NCBI GenBank assembly: GCA_949592205.1
Contig: CATIUR010000005.1
Span: 112,295,777 to 112,359,776 of the forward strand
Source of the DNA: Helichrysum umbraculigerum
Lineage: Eukaryota > Streptophyta > Magnoliopsida > Asterales > Asteraceae
Length of the DNA: 64,000 nucleotides
Reading direction: 5' to 3'
The notes under the pieces were generated by a model, which saw nothing but the letters and a program-made list of their open reading frames with translations, was not told the DNA's origin and ran no database searches. Made by a program: the position numbers and the translations under genes. Shown here in pieces: positions 1 through 10,176 of the stretch (the stretch's first letter is position 1; the number at the start of each line of letters is the position of its first letter).

Positions 1-260
1 TAAGCCTCATTCTGAACAGACATACTCTCAAACATGGTAAGAGTACGTGACTCGAGCTCTCTAACACGCGACTCCAAGGATGTAATCCTTTCAGCATCAG
101 TCAACGGTTGAGATGAAGCGGTAGTAGTGGTTTGTGGAGGCGAAGGTGTAGCAATATGAGCTATTGTAGTAGTTAAATCTTGGACAACTTTCGCTGCAGC
201 TCTGCTAAGCTTTGTCGTCAGATATGTCTCCGGATGAACAATATCTCTTATCATCTCCAC
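1..260 (-). pseudogene. Last visible exon of the split extra-ORF gene
   Basis: This is the 3'-most visible piece of the minus-strand gene that the Copia insertions have broken up. Read from 260 down to 1 it is open throughout. It encodes a basic helical stretch, a Thr/Pro/Ser-rich linker, and then a heptad-like segment (ERITSLESRVRELESR) that looks like a short coiled coil. The exon opens directly after a minus-strand AG at 261-262. Its phase matches the preceding exon, which ends at 21884. It continues past the left edge of the window, so the end is unknown. The function is unknown. By position and style it resembles the charged middle part of the extra ORFs that follow pol in large Copia elements. 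Earlier exons carry stops, so I call the whole gene a pseudogene. Confidence 0.6.
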
Positions 261-315
261 CTATCAAGTTAAACCAATAAAATAATTAATTGTTACAGAT
301 TACTCTGTCTCAATC
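261..315 (-). other. 3' half of a GT-AG intron interrupted by Copia-1
   Basis: On the minus strand this AT-rich stretch ends in a TTGATAG acceptor at 261-262. Its 5' half, with the GTAAGT donor, is at 21831-21883 on the far side of Copia-1. Rejoined with one copy of the CAATC duplication it makes a short intron of roughly 100 bp. Bases 311-315 (CAATC) are the left target-site duplication. Confidence 0.6.
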
Positions 316-1368
316 TGTTGAGTCACTGGTCACTGACCACGATGAAGTCACTGGTCGCTGACCAACTCAACTATACAATACTCGATGAAGAAATGGATTG
401 TATCGAAGATGCTGTTGCTAATGATAGGTTTCGCTGATCGTCATTCATTCTATTCGATATTCTGAGGAAGATTTAAAGCTCAACTTAGTGTGTCGCTGAT
501 CAACGTCAGTGAGAGCATTCCTTCTTCAAATCAATAAAGGCAAAAGTCACTGCCAGAATAACAGCTAGTCACTGAAGATCTTTTGTTCAATTCATTCTAC
601 AAGAGCATGTTAGCTCGCAGTGAGTGAGGAGGATTGCTGCATCTTCAGTGACTATTCAATAAAGCCTCTCAATCATCAAGTACTAAAAAGTACTGTACTT
701 ATCTATACATCAGCAAGAGTGTTCCAATTCGAAGTATGTCCGAAAGATTACGTGGCAGCAAGTGATTGGCTTTAAGGTAACGAGATATTTGCGGTAACAG
801 AATTGGGACCCGCAGAATGTCGGTTTATCAGAGATCAGGACCAATCAAGCAGCGACACGTGTCCTTCCAAGATCCTATTTTGTAGGCGATATTTTAGGAA
901 CTCTTGTAGTATAAATAGTTCAGTGTTTTGTACTATTGAGGCTAGTCGTCATATGCACCGTTCTTCTGTTTGTCAGAGAACTAGTTTGTCTAGGTGTGTA
1001 TTAAGACTCAGCGAGGTTAACTATCAGCGTGTATATCCACTGTAGTTAATACATTTCATTGTAATAATTTAGCTAAGTGTTTAAATTGGATTAACTTTGG
1101 TTAATCCATTCCGCATTTAACACTTTGTGAATTTAATCAATACAATTCACTTTCTGCTACTATTACTTGTCGTTCTTTGATACTGTTATATCTTTAATCT
1201 GTTATTTCAATACCCTCATATTCTGTTATAGATAATCAATTTAAAACAAACTGAAACACTTGGTAAAATCTGAAATTGTTTTAAATTGTATTCAACCCCC
1301 CCTTCTACAATTAAACTTTACACTTTGTGATTCCAAATCACTAACTAATAGTGATTACGGGACTCTCA
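316..1368 (+). repeat. 5' LTR of Copia-1
   Basis: The 1053-bp LTR starts TGTTGAG and ends CTCTCA. It matches 20828-21830 closely, but carries about 50 bp (around 1050-1105) that the 3' copy lacks. The first 65 bp hold GGTC-ACT-GACC and GGTC-GCT-GACC dyads. Related CACTGA, CGCTGATC and CAGTGA words continue to about 680, upstream of the TATA box. Short ORFs here, such as one at 803-1045, are not genes. Confidence 0.93.
910..917 (+). promoter_or_regulatory. TATA box of the Copia-1 5' LTR
   Basis: TATAAATA lies in the middle of the LTR, as expected for a U3/R promoter. The same octamer is at 21422-21429 in the 3' LTR. Confidence 0.7.
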
Positions 1369-1370
1369 AT

Positions 1371-1383
1371 TGGTATCAGAGCA
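1371..1383 (+). other. Primer binding site of Copia-1
   Basis: TGGTATCAGAGCA lies two bases after the LTR end. It is complementary to the 3' end of plant initiator tRNA-Met, the usual primer of Copia elements. Confidence 0.9.
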
Positions 1384-1416
1384 AAGTTGGTTTAAATTCA
1401 ATTAACTAGGTCTGCT

Positions 1417-2664
1417 ATGGAATCAGTAAAGTACAGTTGTGTTGACTCTGATTATCAAAAGGGAAATGGTTCTACAACCAAACCTCCAGCTTTTGATCCT
1501 TCAAGGATTGAAACTTGGATGTCCCGGATGATGATGTTTTTGGACTTAGTTGATGACTGTCTTTGTAATATCATAACCAATGGTCCACATATCCCAACTA
1601 CTATTGTTCATGCTGTAATTGCAACAGCTACTACTCCAGCTATACCAGAAATGGTTTTACCTAAAAGAGAGGAACAATGGACTGATGAGGATAGGCGATT
1701 GGTTAGACTTGATAAACAAGCTAAAATCTACATAGGCATGGCACTTCCTGATGAAGTGTTCGAATCAATCAGGCTTTGTAGAACTGCTAAAGATATGTGG
1801 CATACCCTTAGGAATATATATATTGGAACTCCAGATATTATTCGCTGCAGGGAAGTTAATCTCACTCGCCAGTATGAGCTGTTCGCAATGGAACCAAATG
1901 AATCTCTGTCTTCCACTTACACCAGATACCAGTCACTGATGAACAAAATGGAGAAGGCTGGTATAGGCAAAGAACAGAGATTTGTTGTTGAAAAATTTCT
2001 TGAGTTGCTGCCAAGGAAAATCTGGGGAACCATTGCAACGTGTACCAGACAGAGAAATGATTATTCAATTCTGAATTTAACTCAGGTCTATGGTATTTTG
2101 CTCAATTGGGAGCAGTCTGAAAAGTAAGCTGATCAGAGTGAGCATATTCGTGCTACTCTTGGAAGTCAGAAGATATCCAATGCCCTTGTAGCAGAGCTTG
2201 ATGAAATCGATCAAAGACAGAAGTCAAAAGTGTCTAAGAAAAGCTCGAAGTCACTGATAGCTGAAGAAGAAGGTGGTCAGAATGAAGAAGAGTCAGAATA
2301 TGAGTATGATGAAGGATTGGAGAAACTTGAGAAGGATATGGCCATGATGGTTGCTAATTTCAGAAGGAACACCAGAACAAAACGATTTGCTGGTGCTCCA
2401 TCATCTGATAAATTTCAATCAAAGGGTGAATGCTACAAGTGTGGCAGAATTGGTCATTTTGCAGCGGAATGCAGATCAAAATCAGTGAATCAAGTTCCTG
2501 AACCCATGCCAAATGTCAGAAACGATAAGTACAACAAATACAAGGCAAAATATAAGATGCTGAAAGAATTGTCGAAATCTGGAAAGAAGAAGAGAAAAGG
2601 ATTTGTTGCTGAAGAAAGTTCACTCAGCGACTCTGATTCATCCTCTTCATCTGATGATGAATAA
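1417..2664 (+). pseudogene. gag: Copia-1 gag (broken by an in-frame stop)
   Basis: This is the structural protein that coats element RNA in cytoplasmic virus-like particles. The ATG at 1417 is 34 bp past the primer site. The first 236 codons form a helical Copia-type gag domain and stop at TAA 2125-2127. The same frame stays open beyond it to 2664. The second part has an acidic region, a CCHC zinc knuckle (CYKCGRIGHFAAEC) near 2431-2475 and a Lys-rich then Ser/Asp-rich tail. The TAA at 2662-2664 is in the same frame as the pol ORF starting at 2668. The element therefore once had a single gag-pol frame, or used that stop as a gag terminator. The 2125 stop is a clear lesion. Confidence 0.85.
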
Positions 2665-2667
2665 GCA

Positions 2668-5600
2668 ATGCTTTGCCTAGACAAAGATTATTGTTTAATG
2701 GCTAATGATGCTGAATTCCATGAAAATATCAAGGAAGTAGCTCAGAAATGTTCAGCATCAGGATGGGACTCTGACAGCATCTACAAAAGCATTCTTAGAG
2801 AAACCATCTGGTATTTGGACAGCGGATGTTCCAGGCATATGACAGGATGTAAGTCGCTGCTCAGTGATTATCAGGATGAAAAAGGTCCTCATGTAGTTTT
2901 TGGTGATAACAAAGTTGGGAAAACCAAAGGGTACGGTGTCTTAACCAATGGTAATGTAATGTTCAAACGAGTAGCATATGTAGAAGGTTTGAAGCACAAT
3001 TTATTAAGCATCAGTCAGTTTTGTGATTCCAAGAACAAGGTACTTTTTGATCATGAAGCTGGTGTTGTTTACAACAAAAAGGGAAGTGCTGTTCTTGCTG
3101 CAAACAGGAAAGTGAATACTTATGTGGTCAATATGGATTCAGCACAATCAGGAACATGTTTTTACTCCAGAACCGTTTCAGAAGAAAAATGGTTATGGCT
3201 TAAGCGACTTTCTCATCTGAACTTCAAAGCAATTAACAAACTGAACAAGAATGGTTTAGTCACTGGACTACCAAAGATGTCTTATGACAAAGACAAGCTT
3301 TGTTCAGCATGTGAAAAGGGAAAGCATCACAGCTCGTCCTTCAAAAGCAAACAGACTTCTTCAGTAACAGAATGTTTTTACTTGCTACATATGGATCTGT
3401 TTGGACCAGTGAGTACATCAAGTCTTGGAGGAAAAAGATACTGTTTGGTGATAGTAGATGAATACTCCAGATACACTTGGGTATTTTTTCTCAAAGCCAA
3501 AAGTGAAGCTGCCAGCGAGATCATATCCTTTGTCAGGAAAATGGAAAATCTAAATGATATCACGGTAAAATATCTGAGAAGTGATAATGGTACTGAATTT
3601 CAAATTTTGACCTTGAAAATTTTTGTGATTCAAAAGGTATTTCTCAAAAATATTCAGCACCACGAACACCCCAACTAAATGGGGTGGCAGAAAGGAGAAA
3701 TAGAACCTTGATTGAATCTGCAAGGTCAATGCTCATTGATGCTGGTCTTAAGACCTATTTCTGGGCTGAAGCAGTGAGTACTGCCTGCTACACTCAAAAT
3801 AGGTCACTGATTGTCAAAATGCACAGTAAGACAGCATATGAGCTATTACGGGGGAGAAAACCTGATATAAATTTTCTTCATGTTTTTGGTAGTACCTGCT
3901 ACATTCTAAACAAAAGAGATCACTTAGGAAAGTTTGATCCCAAAGCTGATGAAGAAATATTTGTTGGTTACTCAATCATCTCTAAAGCTTTCAGAATTTA
4001 TAATAAATGAAGAGAATGTATTGAGGAATCAATGCATGTTACTTTTGATGAATCATATGATGAGTCACTCACTGATCCAAAAGAATATGAAAATCTTGTT
4101 TTTAACAAAATGGATGGTGACTTATCAAATGAAATCAAATCAAATGATAAGGAATATAAAAATTTCTCATCTGATTCTGAAGGTGAAGATAATGTTCCTG
4201 AAATCAATTCCAGTCCTACTTTAGCTGTGAATAATTCAGGAACATCATCTTTACCTACAGATGTCCCATCATCATCAACTCAATGTCCAAACCAAAAATC
4301 GCATAACAACAATACTCATGCTACAGATGTTGATTTGCCCTCTGAACCCTCACAAAGTAATCAAGTCATTGCTGAACCTCAGCGAATGACCAAGTGGACA
4401 AAACATATTGATAATCAATTGATTATTGGTAATCCAAAATCTAGGGTTCAGACAAGATCAGCAACTGCTAACTTTTGTTTGTTTGTAAGTTTTGTGTCTC
4501 TAATAGAACCAAAGAAGGCTGATGAAGCACTTACTGATCATCACTGGATAGCTGCCATGCAAGAAGAGCTATCTCAGTTTGAGCGAAATAATGTTTGGAA
4601 GCTTGTACCACATCCCACTGGTAAATCAGTGATTGGAACACGATGGGTGTTCAGAAATAAAATGGATGCTGATGGTGTGGTTACAAGAAACAAAGCTAGA
4701 CTTGTTGCACAAGGTTACTATCAGCAAGAAGGCATCGATTATGACGAAACCTTTGCACCAGTAGCAAGGCTTGAAGCAATCAGGCTATTTCTGGCTTATG
4801 CAGCTCACAAAAAGTTTAAAGTATATCAAATGGATGTGAAAAGTGCCTTTCTGAATGGCAAGCTGCAGGAAGAAGTGTATGTCAAGCAACCACCTGGATT
4901 CATTAATCCAAAACATCCGGGTTATGTTTACAAACTTGATAAAGCCCTGTATGGACTAAAACAAGCTCCGAGAGCGTGGTCTGATACTCTCTCTGTCTAC
5001 CTGATAAAATGTGGCTACGTCAGAGGCAAAATTGACAGCACATTATTTATCAAAAGAGATAAGAGAGATGTCATATTAGTCCAGATCTATGTTGATGATA
5101 TCATTTTCGGGTCTACTAACAGTGACATGTGGAAGGAATTTTCTGATCTCATGACCAAAAGTTGTGAGATGAGCATGATGGGTGAATTAACATTTTTCCT
5201 TGGTTTGCAAATAAAACAAACCAAAACTGGAATTTTCATTAGTCAAGGAAAATATGTTAAAGATCTGTTAAAGAAATTTGAATTTGCTAATTGCTCAACC
5301 CTTGCTACACCCATGTCACCTGCAGTAAAGCTACATGCTGATCCTGATGGTAAATCTGTAAACATTACTGCTTACAGAGGAATGATCGGGTCGCTGTTGT
5401 ATCTAACTGCTAGTAGACCAGACATTATGTTTGCTACATGTCTCTGTGCTAGGTATCAAGCTGATCCTAAGGAATCACATTTGCTCGCTGTCAAAAGGAT
5501 ATTCAGATATCTGAAGGGTACTCCTAATCTTGGTCTCTGGTACCCATCTGGTTCAGACTTCTCCCTGAAAGGATACTCTGATTCTGATCATGCTGGATGC

Positions 5601-6035
5601 AAACTGGATAGAAAAAGTACATCTGGTAGCTGTCAATTTCTTGGAGAAAAGCTAGTAAGCTGGTCCAGCAAGAAACAAAACTTAGTCTCAACTTCAACTG
5701 CTGAAGCTGAATATGTTGCTGCAAGTGCATGTACTGCTCAAATTCTCTGGATGAGAAATCAGCTTGCTGACTATGGTTTTGACTTCAATGAAATACCAAT
5801 CTACTGTGATAGTCAAAGCGCTATAGCCATTGCCAACAATCCAGTAATGCACTCAAGGACAAAGCACATTGATGTCCGATATCATTTCATCAGGGACCAT
5901 GTGATGAAAGGTGATATTGAATTGCATTTTATTCCTACTAATTACCAAGTCGCTGATTTATTTACAAAACCTTTAGATGAGGAAAGATTTAATTTTCTTA
6001 TCAGCGAGCTTGGCATGTTAAACTTAAATGACTAG
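2668..6035 (+). pseudogene. pol: Copia-1 pol: protease, integrase, reverse transcriptase, RNase H (frameshifted)
   Basis: The order PR-INT-RT-RH is diagnostic for Ty1/Copia. The protease active site is in YLDSGCSRHMTG (about 2812-2850). The integrase zinc region has HxxxH-like and CxxC residues ending in CSACEKGK. The integrase core has HMDLFGP and SDNGTEF. A one-base frameshift near 3600-3615 moves the rest of integrase (AERRNRTL onward) into another frame. A TGA at 4008-4010 then interrupts the linker. From 4032 the RT and RNase H are intact, with the catalytic YVDD at about 5089-5100, SDSDHAG, the TAEAEYVA block and a C-terminal ADLFTKPL. Part of the enzyme set is readable, but no complete polyprotein could be made. 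Confidence 0.9.
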
Positions 6036-7082
6036 CTCAGCTATCAAGCTCAGTTAAGTTATTTTTGTTTAAAGTTTTTTTTTTATAAAGTATCTGTTAT
6101 GTCTCTATATGACCTATATTGTTATTGTCCTATATTTTGTTTTGCTGATCGTGTTAGTATTCTAAGTTGTAACTAGATCAGTGAAAGATAAATATAGTAA
6201 AATAATACATAGTTCATATCCAACATAATCTATACTCACTTAAAAAAAAAAAAAAAAAAAAAAAAAGGAGACCTATTCTTTAGCTGATCTTGTTAGTATT
6301 CTAAGCTGTAACTCTTTCAGCGAAAGATAAGTCTCTATAAATTTTAGTTTAAAAAAACAACACTCATACTCAATGAATAAAAAATTATGTATTATATTTA
6401 CCAAGTGATAAATCTCTCTGACTTAGTTAGTATTCTAAGTTGTGACTAAATCAGTGAGATGTTCATCTCAGGCAAATTGAAACTTATGAGTGTTATTTTT
6501 TTTTGCATTCGGGGTCTCCCTGATTCTTTCATCATTATTTGAAGGGATGTGTCACAAAATTGCATATCTGACACTATTTCTTCCTTACGTCACATATACT
6601 TTTCCGACGCACCTTTCAAATCACCATTAATACCACCAAGCTCCACAATCATCACCCCTATTCCATTTACACATCATAAATTATCACCCCTATGCCACCC
6701 CTACTTACCACCACCATCAACCACGTTTTCCCAATCCTAACCACTTGTTTAATCAAGAGTTTCTATAAATCAAACAAAATGATTTCATTTTTCAAATCAA
6801 AACAAACTCTTGGTTTTCATGATCCTTTTCAAATACCCAAACCAATAAAAGTCTTTCCGATTTCTGTAACGGCAAACTCAAACGTTTTAAAATCTTCATA
6901 CATCAACTGGAAATCTTCTACCTCTTTCAGTTGATAAGGAATTTTGTCATTACAGCATTCAAAATCACTTTCATCACCATAAAATCTCTTTTTCATAAAA
7001 ACAGAGTATGAAATTAATCTCATCACTTGATAGATTAGGGTAAAAAAAAAATGTTAAAAAATCAACCTGGTCTATAATCGCC
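6036..7082 (+). other. Copia-1 post-pol spacer
   Basis: This AT-rich spacer has no convincing coding sequence. It holds a run of about 25 A at 6242-6266, roughly 210 bp after the pol stop, and three copies of a 45-bp repeat (6144-6460). A TATAAAT sits at 6764-6770 ahead of the degraded extra ORF. Short ORFs at 6549-6934 are low-complexity and unsupported. Confidence 0.6.
6144..6460 (+). repeat. Three dispersed copies of a 45-bp repeat
   Basis: Copies at about 6144-6190, 6283-6330 and 6419-6460 share the core TTAGTATTCTAAG, followed by TGTAACT and then a CAGTGA or CAGCGA word. They are spaced about 137-140 bp. The ends repeat the word seen in the Copia-1 LTR. Confidence 0.7.
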
Positions 7083-7785
7083 TTGTTTTTACTTGGTCTA
7101 GTGATGCCATTTTTATCTACTATGCTAGGATTACAAGGTTTTCTTGTAATCCAGTATGAAACCGATGTACACCCGTCTGATTCTGCCCCCCCCCCCCCCC
7201 CATCGATCACGTCACTGCTCACACCCCCAGTGACCAAAGCTGATCATACTCCATCCAAGAAAAACTCAAACTCTTCTACCAAAAGTTTGAAAATAAAGGC
7301 CCTGTTTCTAACAAATCAAGGGATCAAGAGTGAAATAGTCACTGAACGTTCAGTCTCTATGGGCACTCTTGCTAAAACCAAAACTTACTTATCGAGTCAA
7401 CCCATGAGCCACTCATCATCCTCACAAAAGGATGCTGATTCATTCAAAGGGCAAGTGACATCAGTGGGTGATAACACACTCATATCTGGTGTCACATCAC
7501 TGGCTACAGACCCGGGCCAACTCTCTTCTATCACCACACCAGCTGTCAATGTCGCTCTCCAGTCACAGAGAGTGATACAGGCTGCACTTTCTGTTTTTAA
7601 AGATCCATCAGTTAAAACACAAACTGATGATGAGAAAACCAAAACTGATTCACAACATGATCACATAGTTACTATCGCATTTTCTGATATCATCAAGGGG
7701 GAGAGATATCTACATGACGAAATTGCTGATGCTTACAGAAAAATGTTAATCTACTTTCTAATATCATCAAGGGGGAGAAAACGTG
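7083..7785 (+). pseudogene. Copia-1 extra ORF remnant, 5' part
   Basis: An open frame of about 230 codons begins without a clear gene start. It encodes a hydrophobic opening, a poly-Pro run (from 16 consecutive C at 7186-7201), and then a Ser/Thr-rich low-complexity region. It lies between pol and the 3' LTR, where Copia-2 and Copia-3 have their extra ORFs. The Athila-like element inserted at 7786 cuts it, and a coding trace resumes at 20322. An exact 18-mer containing CAAGGGGGAGA occurs twice, at 7687-7704 and 7761-7778; it resembles a polypurine tract. I do not recognise a domain. It may be a decayed extra ORF or partly non-coding. Confidence 0.4.
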
Positions 7786-9486
7786 TGTCGTCACCCCTAT
7801 CGGTCGGTCGGATTTGACTCTGGTCGTTGTTCCAACAGCAACAGAAGCGGCGGACAGTTAGTTTTAAATTTATATGAGATGGGGCTCAAACTATAAGTAC
7901 TACCTACCTTGGGAGCAAGCAGTAAGTATAACTCGAGGTCGTTCTTAAATCGGAGCGAATTGAAATAAAGCGGGTCACCAAAGATTATGGTCGCAATTAG
8001 GATGGGGGTAGGTAGATAGATTTTTGTTTGAAAGGTTTCGTTTTATAATTATCCTAAATGCAGAAAAGTAAATAACGAGAAATGAAATTAGGGTTTAAGC
8101 AGACAGGTAGAGATGTGATTGCTGAAACTTGGATTATTAGGGTTTAGGGATGATGTTCATTATAAAATTGATTGGAGATTTACCAGATAAAGAGTAGACA
8201 TACTTTCGGTGTAAACACTAGGACCCTACGTTCAGGTGAAACCCTAGAAACATATGTCACTGGAATCCTAGGTTATCATGATTCTGATCAGATCAGGCTG
8301 TTTTCAAACCCTCCTGAGCCTTTGCTTAACTAAGACAAAGTCACCCTAAATGTTCTAGGGATCAGGCATAAGGCAACAGACCGCAATTGTATTTACTGAC
8401 CTTTCTTAACACCTAATCGTCTGTTTACGTTTATTATAGCAAATACTGATTGTATCCTGTGTACGTTAAACTATTGGTGTGATTAGGGCTTTGCATGTCT
8501 AGGTATATGATTGACACTACCCTGTATTGTTTCTATTGAAGCACATACTTAACCATCATAAATATAGACCCTCCTTTACAGTCAGGCGTTCATCCCTAGG
8601 AATAATCACGGTGTACAGGGCAATTAGGCATTTCCACAGTGTTCCAAACCCTAGATGTACTGACGGTGTACTTGGCATTTAAGCATTTCCACAGTGTTCC
8701 AGATCTTAGGTGTACTAACGGTGTACAGTGCAACAAGCATTTCCACAGCTTTGATTCCTAGACCACAGTTCTAGAAGGATCACTTCTAGGTAATTCACGA
8801 TGAAACAATCCATGGCATTTCCTTAGCTTCCACGTATTTGTACTCCACACGAGGTGTTTCCAACGCTATACGAAGTACCGTGCCTTTTGAAGGAAAGTTC
8901 ATAGTTTCATACTGTAACTGGAGATAACTGTATATTCATAGTATTAGGGTTGATCAGATCCTATCCTAGGGCAACAGTCACGTGAAAGTCTGGAAAGGGT
9001 GATGAGAGACTAGATCTATATTCAGGATAAGCTTAACCAGATACACAGCATCACAATTTCCAATCGTATAAATGAAACATTAATTTAACATCATCCCTAC
9101 TCCTAATATCTACATTTCAACAATCACAATATTAAACTACTCTATAAACATGGCAATATGCAGAATACAAACTGAAATAACATAAAGCACAAGCATTATA
9201 ACAGTAAGTAAAGTTTAGATATCACCGGGAATACAACAGCGTAATACTGAGGATTACAAATAGTCTGAACTTGAAAAACTCGTTACAACAAGATTACCAA
9301 GCTAAAACTTCCTCTAGACTCGAACCGTAAGCTCAACCCTAACCTTTCTCCTCTAACTCCTAAGAGTAGTGCTAGAGAGAGAAAGTTAGAGAGAGAAAGT
9401 GAAAGAAAAGAGAGAAATAAGAAAAGTGAGAGAATGAGAAATGTGTGAAAATGTTGAGGTGTGTGTCATGAGGAGGAGTGATCCCC

Positions 9487-9494
9487 TATTTATA
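9487..9494 (-). promoter_or_regulatory. TATA box in the Athila-like 3' LTR
   Basis: The minus strand reads TATAAATA, about 80 bp downstream of the palindrome array and followed by a CT-rich leader. The equivalent in the 5' LTR is at 19329-19336. Confidence 0.7.
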
Positions 9495-9572
9495 GGCAAA
9501 GCTCAAAAATCAGCCGTACAACTCGCGAAACAGCATGTACAAGCAAACGAAGCAGCATACGGGGGCAAGGGG

Positions 9573-9664
9573 CCGTATACGGCCTTGGTAGGGCCGTATA
9601 CGGTGTATACAAGGCCGTATACGGTCTGTATAGGGCCGTATACGGTTCCCAGGGCCGTATACGG
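9573..9664. repeat. Array of five CCGTATACGG palindromes
   Basis: Perfect 10-bp palindromes start at 9573, 9594, 9615, 9636 and 9655, with steps of 21, 21, 21 and 19 bp. The first extends to the 14-bp palindrome GGCCGTATACGGCC. The array lies about 80-170 bp upstream of the minus-strand TATA box. Confidence 0.92.
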
Positions 9665-10160
9665 TGTCTGTCTGATTTCGTTCGTTGCTTAAAACGCGCG
9701 TATCTCCTTCGTTATGCGTCCGTTTGACCTGATTCTTTCGCCTGTGGTTTCGTAATTCCGTTACGCTTCTAATGATGCCAACTTCCCTGAAATTGGATGT
9801 GTATAGCTCAAGCATAGCCGAAATGACTTTATAGGGTCTGTTACTGCTCAGTCTTCTCCGTTCTTTATCCGATTTGCATGATTCTTGATTTTCCCGTCTC
9901 GATTTTACCTGTTTTATCATATGATGAAGTTAGAATGTGATCTATATAAGGTAAATGAGGCCGGAGGATTTTGTGCACGTTTATTCGCCTTGATTTGCTT
10001 GTTATTTGGACGTTTTAGGTGATTTTTGCAGCAACGCCTATATTTAGATCACTTTAGTGAATTTTAGTAAATAATGATCATTTTGGAATGTTTTCACTAA
10101 AGATACGTCCAAAAAGTGCGGAATATTGCCCTTAAAAACATGACTATTTGAGTCACATCA

Positions 10161-10176
10161 AGTTATCCCACACTTA
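10161..10176 (-). other. Polypurine tract of the Athila-like element
   Basis: The minus strand reads AAGTGTGGGATAAC directly before the 3' LTR. This is the expected site for plus-strand priming. Confidence 0.65.

Larger units (their letters stand above)
7786..10160 (-). repeat. 3' LTR of the Athila-like element
   Basis: This is the left copy and matches 17627-20002 almost throughout. It has a GA-rich tract at about 9374-9440, which reads on the minus strand as a CT-rich leader downstream of the TATA box. It also has the palindrome array at 9573-9664 upstream of that TATA box. The 83- and 136-residue ORFs over the array are by-products of the repeat. Confidence 0.93.

Noticed and set aside
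803..1045. 80-residue ORF in the Copia-1 LTR, repeated at 21315-21557
   Set aside because: It spans the U3/R/U5 promoter region and has no protein-like composition or start context.
1371..1383. tRNA gene fragment
   Set aside because: The match is only the primer-site complement next to an LTR, without a tRNA body.
9441..9920. 83- and 136-residue ORFs with GPYTV/IRPY repeats (and copies at 19283-19762)
   Set aside because: They are produced by the CCGTATACGG array read in frame and lie inside the LTR on both strands.
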